From positions 1,116,001 to 1,180,000 of the forward strand of contig NZ_FWXV01000001.1 in assembly GCF_900176515.1 (NCBI RefSeq): a DNA stretch of 64,000 nt, in the 5' to 3' direction. The notes under the pieces are model-generated. The model saw only the letters and a list, made by a program, of their open reading frames with translations. It did not search any database and had not been told where the DNA came from. The position numbers and the translations under genes were made by a program. This stretch comes from Kibdelosporangium aridum. Its GTDB lineage: Bacteria > Actinomycetota > Actinomycetes > Mycobacteriales > Pseudonocardiaceae. Below, in pieces: positions 59,701-64,000 of this stretch. Position 1 is the stretch's first letter; each line of letters starts with the position of its first letter.

Positions 59701-59819
59701 ACACGGCCCGCGTCGAGCAGGAGCAACGCGAGCAGGGCGCGCTGCCTCGGCCCGCCGAGGGGGAGGGGTTCGCCTTGCGCCGAAAGGATTTCGACGGACC
59801 CGAGGATGCCGAACCGCAC
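56784..59819 (-). CDS. BTAD-containing AfsR/SARP-type regulator with STAND ATPase
   Basis: A 1011-residue regulator: winged helix about 1-90 (VRFGILGSVEILSAQGEPLPLGGPRQRALLALLLLDAGRVV), BTAD about 98-243, AfsR-type ATPase about 262-540 (Walker A GPGGAGKTRLA, VLLIMDNCEHV, LATSREALGITGE, CTALDGMPLAIELAAARLRAM) and a long TPR region to the end. SARP-type regulators bind direct repeats and activate secondary-metabolite and other genes. The GTG start at 59819 shares one base with the HxlR stop, so the two are coupled. No target cluster is visible in this window. Confidence 0.87.
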   Translation of the reverse strand: MRFGILGSVEILSAQGEPLPLGGPRQRALLALLLLDAGRVVTVERLLDGLYGDDPPSGATSALQSQVSRLRRSLPEGMLEFHPGGYRIAADPQAVDVHQFERLAKQGARALASGDPAAAAATLTEALGLWRGPVTADEAATARLEELKLATTEDLFDAQLKLGEHTAIIPEIRAAIERHPLRERLRGQLMLALQAAGRQAEALAEFENARRTLVEELGTDPSAELSAIHVAILKGEHRQTSNVPAQLTSFVGRATELSRIAGLLTATRLVTITGPGGAGKTRLAIEIAAQQARETCFIDLAALTHGADIPQAVLTALGVRDAGLFTSSTQDPVNRVVAALEDRHVLLIMDNCEHVIAGAATLTHRLLNACPDLRILATSREALGITGEHLCPLPSLPAKAAIRLFADRAAAVSPDFRLTDDNADAVRQICTALDGMPLAIELAAARLRAMAIDDIAERLHDRFSLLSRGDRTAAPRHRTLRAAVEWSWDLLEPDERLLAARLTVFTGGATLSAAEQVCQVPATAELLAGLVDKSLVENAGGRYRMLDTIRAFCAEHRTDSLEAVHAKYFYDLAEQANPHLRRAEQLEWLSRLDADHGNLLAALRWAVANDTTLALRMFGAFSLYWYLRGLRGQAAPLAVQLLDRIGTHPPEDLDEEYVLCVLQAAWGRLGAPEWQDHLKHAEEFMTSPRGALRRPHSVFLWASATGPPKGEPVRPLLDQDLWAESFTMLGAALLHLFDGEIAEGEEKLRRALAGFRQLGDRFGMVLALDAIAGMADSRGDRQAFVDAVTEAMEVVSQLGSIDDTTSLLCRRAENLARYGELDAARADFDQALTLARRNGTLDHLAWAYSGLGEIARLRGDLAEARRLQELALSKCSTGPYGIREYQARALIALAHLAELDGDLTAARSRYDEAITSAMAGRSLPFVARAAAGLASLALRAGDGWLAALLLGASAAIRGMPLAGDPEIARITAEVKALTGANEFTEAFERGAGMPQEEALALVGARRSALGA

Positions 59820-60160
59820 TAGTCGCCCCGATCCAGCGACTCGATCAGCTCCATGTGCTGCTCGCCCCACTCGCCGAGCGGGATCATCGCCTTGATCAGG
59901 GACTGGCCCAGGTCGGTCAGCGAGTACTCGACCTTGGGCGGAACCTGGTGGTACAGCTCGCGATGGACCAGCCCGCACGCCTCGAGCTCACGCAGTTGCA
60001 GGATGAGCACGCGTTCGGAGATCCCGGCGACCTGGCGGCGCAGCTGGCCGAACCGTTGCGGCCCGTCGATCAGCTCCCAGAGGATGAGCGCCTTCCACTT
60101 GCCGCCCATCACGTCGAGCGCGGCATCCAGCCCGCACGTGTACGTGCGCCTCTTCAGCAC
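59819..60160 (-). CDS. HxlR-family transcriptional regulator
   Basis: A 113-residue winged-helix protein: CGLDAALDVMGGKWKALILWELIDGPQRFGQLRRQVAGISERVLILQLRELEACGLVHRELY. HxlR regulators respond to aldehydes, redox stress or drugs through a cysteine near the N-terminus (here TCGLD). The gene is divergent from an imine-reductase-like enzyme gene with an inverted repeat between them, so it is likely that gene's repressor. Its stop overlaps the AfsR-type start by one base, which ties the two regulators together. Confidence 0.86.
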   Translation of the reverse strand: MLKRRTYTCGLDAALDVMGGKWKALILWELIDGPQRFGQLRRQVAGISERVLILQLRELEACGLVHRELYHQVPPKVEYSLTDLGQSLIKAMIPLGEWGEQHMELIESLDRGD

Positions 60161-60169
60161 CGGACCCCC

Positions 60170-60224
60170 TTACAAAAATGTCAGTACCCGGCAAAATTGT
60201 AGGTACTTGAAGGAATGTCTGTAA
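60170..60224. promoter_or_regulatory. Inverted-repeat operator between HxlR and imine-reductase-like genes
   Basis: AGTACC (60183-60188) and GGTACT (60202-60207) form an inverted repeat with a 13-base spacer, flanked by TTACA (60170-60174) and TGTAA (60220-60224), also inverse of one another. HxlR-family proteins bind two-half-site sequences of this sort. It covers the divergent promoter region. Confidence 0.55.
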
Positions 60225-60242
60225 AGCGGTGAAGATCAACGC

Positions 60243-61076
60243 ATGGATCGAGTCACGGTTATCGGCCTTGGCCTGATGGGCAAGGCATTGGCGGAAGCGT
60301 TCCGCAAAGCAGGCCATCCGACAACCGCGTGGAATCGCACGCCCGGTAAAGCTCCGTATCAAGTTCCGTCCGTTGCCGAAGCCGTTTCGGCAAGTCCGCT
60401 CGTCGTCGCCTGTCTGACCACCTACGAGGCCACCAAGTCCGCGTTGGAGCCGGCTGACCTGTCCGGTCGCACCCTGATCACGTTGAATACGGGCGACCCG
60501 GCCGGAGCCCGCGAAATGGCGGCATGGGCGGCTGCGCGCGGCGCGGCGTTCCTGGACGGCGCGGTGAAAAATGTCCCGTCAGCGGTAGGTGCGCGCGACA
60601 CTTTGTTGTACTACAGCGGTCCTCGAGAGATCTTCGACCAGTATTTCCCGGTCTTGGAAGTGCTCGGCGGCGACACGGTTTATCTGGGTTCGTCACCCGA
60701 TCTTGCGGCGTTGTACGAGCAGGCGGTCGGTGGGACGCTGCTGCCCGCACTGCTCGGCTTCTTCCAAGGCGCCGCGATGATCACCGCGCGCGGTCTGCCC
60801 GCGCAGAGCATGGTCCGGTTCAGCGTGAAGTGGCTGGAGATGATCGCCGCCCAACTGCCTCGGGTGGCGGCGGAGATCGACTCGGGGAACTACACGGATC
60901 CCACGTCCACGGTCGGCCTGTTCGAAGCAGGCATCGAACAGGACCTGTCCGTGGCTTCGGAGTTCGGCCTCGACGCGTCGTGGCAACTCGGAATGCACGA
61001 CGTCATCCGGCGCGCGGTGGACCTCGGGCACCGCGACCACAGCATGTCGGCCATGATCGAGGCGCTGCGAAAATAA
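60243..61076 (+). CDS. NADPH-dependent imine-reductase-like oxidoreductase
   Basis: A 277-residue protein with an N-terminal Rossmann domain (VTVIGLGLMGKALAEAFRKAGHPTTAWNRT; the NRT is usual for NADP use) and a helical C-terminal dimerisation domain (LGFFQGAAMITARGLPA, MHDVIRRAVDLGHRDHSMSAMIEAL). The size and layout fit the imine reductase/beta-hydroxyacid dehydrogenase superfamily. The exact substrate cannot be read. It is divergent from an HxlR regulator and may be induced by its signal. It is followed by the AlkB-like gene on the same strand, separated by a LexA-type box. Confidence 0.83.
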   Translation: MDRVTVIGLGLMGKALAEAFRKAGHPTTAWNRTPGKAPYQVPSVAEAVSASPLVVACLTTYEATKSALEPADLSGRTLITLNTGDPAGAREMAAWAAARGAAFLDGAVKNVPSAVGARDTLLYYSGPREIFDQYFPVLEVLGGDTVYLGSSPDLAALYEQAVGGTLLPALLGFFQGAAMITARGLPAQSMVRFSVKWLEMIAAQLPRVAAEIDSGNYTDPTSTVGLFEAGIEQDLSVASEFGLDASWQLGMHDVIRRAVDLGHRDHSMSAMIEALRK

Positions 61077-61077
61077 C

Positions 61078-61093
61078 TCGAACGGGTGTTCGA
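61078..61093. promoter_or_regulatory. LexA (SOS) box
   Basis: TCGAACGGGTGTTCGA matches the actinobacterial SOS box TCGAACNNNNGTTCGA at every fixed position. It starts 2 bases after the imine-reductase-like stop and 37 bases before the AlkB-like GTG. The predicted -10 (TACCGT at 61102-61107) lies just downstream, so LexA bound here would cover the promoter. Confidence 0.8.
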
Positions 61094-61114
61094 ACTCGGT
61101 GTACCGTGGGATGT

Positions 61115-61729
61115 GTGCAGGGATCACTCTTCGACACGGCGGGCACCATCGGGCTGAGTCCACTGGACGCGGTCCGGCGCACGACGCTGACCGATGGAGC
61201 GTGGGTCGATCTCCTGCCCGCCTGGCTGACCGGGGCGGACGACCTGTTCAACCTGCTGGCCGCCGATGTGCCCTGGTATGCCGAAAGCCGCCAGATGTAC
61301 GACCGGGTCGTCGCCGTCCCGCGGTTGCTGTGCTTCTACGCCGAACGGGACGCCTTACCCCACCCGGTCCTGGCCGAAGCCCGAGCGGCACTGACTTCGT
61401 ACTACATGCCGGAGTTACGTGAGCCGTTCCGCACCGCAGGCCTCTGCTACTACCGCGACGGCCGCGACAGTGTCGCCTGGCACGGCGACCGAATCGGAAG
61501 GGGTGCGACCGAAGACACCATGGTCGCGATCTTGTCCGTCGGTGACGCGCGGGGCCTGTGGCTGCGTCCGCGAGGCGGCGGCGAAGCCGTCAAGTTCTCG
61601 GTGGGCCACGGCGATTTGCTCGTGATGGGCGGCTCGTGCCAGCGGACGTGGGAGCACGCGGTGCCGAAGACCAATCGTGCGGTCGGGCCCAGGATCAGTA
61701 TCCAGTTCCGCCCGGCTGGTGTTCGGTAG
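61115..61729 (+). CDS. AlkB-family 2-oxoglutarate/Fe(II) dioxygenase
   Basis: A 204-residue protein of the AlkB group: VPRLLCFYAERDALPHPVLAEARAAL, FRTAGLCYYRDGRDSVAWHGDRIGR (metal HxD), LLVMGGSCQRTWEHAVPK (third ligand His) and GPRISIQFRP (2-oxoglutarate arginine). AlkB enzymes remove methyl groups from damaged DNA or RNA bases. The GTG at 61115 is the first start in frame; the -10 box ends 8 bases upstream, so the mRNA may have no leader. A perfect LexA box (61078-61093) fits damage induction. The open frame reads back into the previous gene but that part is not used. Confidence 0.87.
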   Translation: MQGSLFDTAGTIGLSPLDAVRRTTLTDGAWVDLLPAWLTGADDLFNLLAADVPWYAESRQMYDRVVAVPRLLCFYAERDALPHPVLAEARAALTSYYMPELREPFRTAGLCYYRDGRDSVAWHGDRIGRGATEDTMVAILSVGDARGLWLRPRGGGEAVKFSVGHGDLLVMGGSCQRTWEHAVPKTNRAVGPRISIQFRPAGVR

Positions 61730-61740
61730 CGCCTTTGACG

Positions 61741-62062
61741 ATGGAAAGGAACGCGAGCCGCTCGGCGTCGCCGGTACCGGGAACCACGGACGAGCGATCG
61801 CCGAACGCTACGCGTCACTCGGTGCGAACTTCGTCATCAACCACACGAGCAACGCGAACCGGGCACTCGAAACCGTCGCCGCGATCGAGCAGTCAGGCGC
61901 CCCCGCGCCGCCAAGCTGACGTGGCGAAAGTCAGCGATCTGGAGCGGCTCTTCGCCGCGACGCTCGATCGATTCGGACGCCTCGACATCGTCGTGGCCAA
62001 CGCGGGCGTCGAAGTGGTCGACCAACCCGTGCTGCCGAGGCCACCTTCACGCGCGCGGAACT
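61741..62062 (+). pseudogene. Decayed short-chain dehydrogenase (SDR) fragment
   Basis: Two frames together show an SDR: VAGTGNHGRAIAERYASLGANFVINHTSNANRALETVAAIEQSGA (cofactor loop TGxxxGxG-like) in one, then QADVAKVSDLERLFAATLDRFGRLDIVVANAGVEVVDQPVL in another. A frameshift near 61912-61918 splits them, a further shift near 62035 would be needed to continue, and then the similarity stops before the catalytic Tyr-x-x-x-Lys. It must be a remnant, not an active enzyme. It lies between the AlkB-like gene and the universal stress gene. Confidence 0.75.
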
Positions 62063-62075
62063 AGTCCACATAGGA

Positions 62076-62099
62076 CGTGGCGGCCCGGGGACCGCCACG
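62076..62099. terminator. Hairpin terminator of the universal stress gene
   Basis: CGTGGCGG (62076-62083) and CCGCCACG (62092-62099) form a perfect 8-bp stem with an 8-base loop, 26 bases beyond the stop of the minus-strand universal stress gene. No T-run follows on the minus strand. Confidence 0.6.
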
Positions 62100-62124
62100 C
62101 TCAGAGACCTCAGGACTCAGCGAC

Positions 62125-62928
62125 TCAGGGACGAACGACCAGCACCGGGCAAGGCGACAAGTGCAGTGCGGTCCGAGTAATAGGGGACAACCGTCCTGCT
62201 TGGCTACCAGGGCCCATGACCAGCAGGTCGCTGCGAGTGCACGTCTCGACAGCCTCATGTGGCCGGCTGCGCACAAGGTGCAGGCTCGGCGTCAACGTCG
62301 GCGCCAGCTTCGCGACCAGCCGCCGGGCCCGGTCGAGAACCTCGTTCGGCTTCCCGGCCTCCACCGCCCGTGGGCCGGGCAGTGGCCAAGCGTGGACGAT
62401 GCGCAGGCCGTCGCGGTAGCGGGTGGCTATCTCCGTCGCTCGGCGAATTATTGGCTCGTCGTGTTGGCCGCCGATTGCTGCTGTCACCCATCCGTGTTCG
62501 GCGCGGACGGCTCGTGGCTCTCCGCGTACGACGACTGTGTCGCACAGGCTCCGGCTCACCACGGGGAGGACGAGGTGGCCGACGCCGAGGTTGTGGTGAC
62601 CGTGCCCGTGGTGGCCGAGTACCAACAGGTCGGTGTCCGCGCTCGCGGTCAGCAGGGTGTGTTCGGGGGTTTCGTCTGAGGTCGTCACCGAGGCGTGGAG
62701 CCATCGGTATACGTCGAGTCGACGGGCGATTGCATGGTCATCGCTGGTTTTCGCCGAATAGACCTTCAGTCCGGCGTTGACCAGCCAGGCGTGCCGCAGC
62801 GCCCACTCCAGCGCGGCATCACCCCAAGTCGAGCCGTCTGTGCCGATCGTGACACGGGGGCGGTGCCGTGCGGACGATTGCTGCGCCGGTACGGCTACCG
62901 AGGGCGTCGCCGCCGAAGTAGCTGTCAA
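62125..62928 (-). CDS. Universal stress protein, two UspA domains
   Basis: A 267-residue protein with two UspA units: VTIGTDGSTWGDAALEWALRHAW...LLVLGHHGHGHHNLGVGHLVLPVVSRSLCDTVVVR and VTAAIGGQHDEPIIRRATEIA...LLVMGPGSQAGRLSPITRTALHLSPCPVLVVRP. The ATP-binding GxxGxxxxG(S/T) patch is replaced in part (HGHGHHNLGVGHLVL; GSQAGRLSPITR), so ATP binding may differ between units. A TTG at 62928 is chosen because GGGAGG lies 5 bases upstream; the frame also has a GTG at 62970. Such tandem proteins respond to hypoxia, starvation or oxidative stress in actinomycetes. Confidence 0.82.
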   Translation of the reverse strand: MTATSAATPSVAVPAQQSSARHRPRVTIGTDGSTWGDAALEWALRHAWLVNAGLKVYSAKTSDDHAIARRLDVYRWLHASVTTSDETPEHTLLTASADTDLLVLGHHGHGHHNLGVGHLVLPVVSRSLCDTVVVRGEPRAVRAEHGWVTAAIGGQHDEPIIRRATEIATRYRDGLRIVHAWPLPGPRAVEAGKPNEVLDRARRLVAKLAPTLTPSLHLVRSRPHEAVETCTRSDLLVMGPGSQAGRLSPITRTALHLSPCPVLVVRP

Positions 62929-63119
62929 CTGAGCCTCCCGAAAATGGCCCCAGGAATGGCCGCGGTCCACGGTAGTCCTGTCAGAATGCTAGCGATAGGT
63001 CCAGATGCGTGTCTGCCTGACCGGTTAACCGTCCAACATGGACCTTTCCGGGAGATTGCCTGTCGTTTACGTTCGCCGCACATTGGCAACTCGGTATGGG
63101 GACGACCCATGGAGGTGCC

Positions 63120-64000
63120 ATGTATCGACGCCGTCCAACCGGTGCACCAGCGCGAATCGGAATCGCGGACGTCGAGAGCGTTGAGCGCACCGTCCGCGAG
63201 CTCAGAGCACTGGACTACCAGTACGGCGGCGGCAGCTGTCACCGTGCCGTGCAGACACGCCTGCCAATGGCCCGGGCGTTGTTGGCGGCGACTGTGCCAG
63301 TCCGGTTGACACGCAGGGTCGACACCGCAGTGGCGGACATGCACAACCTGGCCGGATGGACGTTGTTCGACAACGGGTCAATTACTGAGGCGCTGCACCA
63401 CTTCACCATCGCATTGGACCTTGCCACGCGCGCGGGCAACAAAGCCATGGCGGCCAACATCAGATACCGGATAGGCCGCGTTCACCTGCACTACAACTCG
63501 CCCGGGCGGGCGCTGGCGGAGTTCGAGCGGGGCCGCATGGAGGCGCACGCGTCCAACAGTCTGCTCGCCGCGGCCATCTTGTCGGCCAACCAAGCGTGGG
63601 CGTACGCCAAACTCGGGCGGGCCGAGGAGGCGATCGCGGCGCTGGCGATGATGCGCACCGAGTTCGAAGCAGCGGATCGCAGCGACGTCCCCAGTTGGGC
63701 CGCGTTCTTCACGGAGACCGAGCTGTCGGCGATGAGCGGGTCCGTCCACACCGACCTCGCCCGGTTCGTGGACGTCCGGTACGCCAAGCGAGCCGTGCCC
63801 GAGCTGGGGACGGCGATCGGCTCATACGGCGATGGGATGGCTCGGAGCCGGGCGTTCTGCCTGATCTCGTTGGCGGTCAACCAGCTGCTGCTGCACGACG
63901 TCGACGGCGCGGTGGACATCGGCCGCGACGCGCTCGTGCATGGCCGGTCGGTCAAGTCTTCGCGGCTACGGGATCGCTTGCGTCCCTTGGAGAACGAGGC
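63120..64000 (+). CDS. TPR-type regulator-like protein, partial (runs off the end)
   Basis: An open frame of at least 293 codons with no stop before the window end. The ATG at 63120 has GGAGG 4 bases upstream; an ATG at 63096 in frame is possible. The protein is helical (VESVERTVRELRALDYQYGGGSCHRAVQTRLPMARALL, AVADMHNLAGWTLFDNGSITEALHHFTIALDLATRAGNKAMAANI) and resembles the C-terminal TPR part of XRE-family regulators from Pseudonocardiales, but no HTH precedes it. It may be a stand-alone TPR protein or a truncated regulator. The 3' part lies beyond the window. Confidence 0.75.
   Translation, partial: MYRRRPTGAPARIGIADVESVERTVRELRALDYQYGGGSCHRAVQTRLPMARALLAATVPVRLTRRVDTAVADMHNLAGWTLFDNGSITEALHHFTIALDLATRAGNKAMAANIRYRIGRVHLHYNSPGRALAEFERGRMEAHASNSLLAAAILSANQAWAYAKLGRAEEAIAALAMMRTEFEAADRSDVPSWAAFFTETELSAMSGSVHTDLARFVDVRYAKRAVPELGTAIGSYGDGMARSRAFCLISLAVNQLLLHDVDGAVDIGRDALVHGRSVKSSRLRDRLRPLENE

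Noticed and set aside
1..64000. tRNA, rRNA, transposase or integrase genes
   Set aside because: Reading both strands gave no cloverleaf-like block, no rRNA-like stretch and no recombinase motif; a covariance-model scan would be the decisive check.

Overview
The window is GC-rich actinomycete chromosome. Mycothiol-type sugar chemistry is not visible, but several traits point to the order Pseudonocardiales (Amycolatopsis, Kibdelosporangium, Lentzea and relatives): many GTG starts, SARP/AfsR-type STAND regulators, GAF-ANTAR and STAS regulators, a small conserved HTH protein, and DasR-like and LexA-like operators. The genus is an inference. No rRNA, tRNA, CRISPR array, insertion sequence or phage module was found. 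About 58 genes are supported, most of them accessory or regulatory.

Layout. 0-4.1 kb: two coupled secreted carbohydrate proteins (PQQ-type sugar dehydrogenase and ThuA) with duplicated F5/8 domains. 4.0-8.4 kb: an AfsR-like ATPase divergent from a cytochrome P450, then a secreted serine protease. 8.5-13.1 kb: a run of seven minus-strand genes, namely a Pro/Thr-rich anchored protein, CopD, two cupredoxins, YceI, a VOC protein and a FadR-type regulator; this looks like a copper-linked cell-envelope module. 13.2-17.2 kb: flavin-dependent oxidoreductase, SnoaL-like protein/TetR pair with paired operators, and a UbiB kinase. 17.5-21.5 kb: secreted protein, NarL-type two-component system, MocR regulator. 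21.6-28.6 kb: EAL-CBS-GGDEF protein, lycopene cyclase, dGTPase, metallo-beta-lactamase/TetR pair, beta-propeller. 28.8-36.4 kb: unusual S8 peptidase, LtrA, ABC-F, small HTH protein, GT87-like mannosyltransferase. 36.4-39.5 kb: ABC exporter and a SIS-domain amino-sugar gene with a DasR-type site, followed by a remarkable non-coding repeat region (39.07-39.45 kb). 39.5-45.3 kb: MobA-like transferase, two alpha/beta hydrolases, LCP ligase, GNAT, partner-switching proteins, NAD kinase. 45.4-47.7 kb: RICIN/beta-helix secreted protein. 47.7-52.6 kb: tightly coupled operon DJ-1/PfpI, phosphoketolase, acetate kinase, SRPBCC, ChaB. 52.7-56.7 kb: small hypothetical proteins, STAS, GAF-ANTAR, membrane proteins. 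56.8-61.7 kb: BTAD/AfsR regulator coupled to an HxlR regulator, an imine-reductase-like enzyme and an AlkB-family protein under a LexA box. 61.7-64 kb: decayed SDR gene, universal stress protein and a TPR regulator-like gene running off the end.

Architecture. Nine of about fifteen convergent gene pairs overlap at their 3' ends, while three of the separated pairs carry perfect hairpin terminators. Several regulators have clear palindromic operators in front of them, and three genes have a -10 box so close to the start codon that a leaderless mRNA is likely. The strongest unexplained signal is the GGCGCGC(C) repeat array with a central 121-bp inverted-repeat element at 39.07-39.45 kb; the strongest unexplained protein module is the duplicated His-containing domain of the larger cupredoxin at 10.7-11.6 kb.
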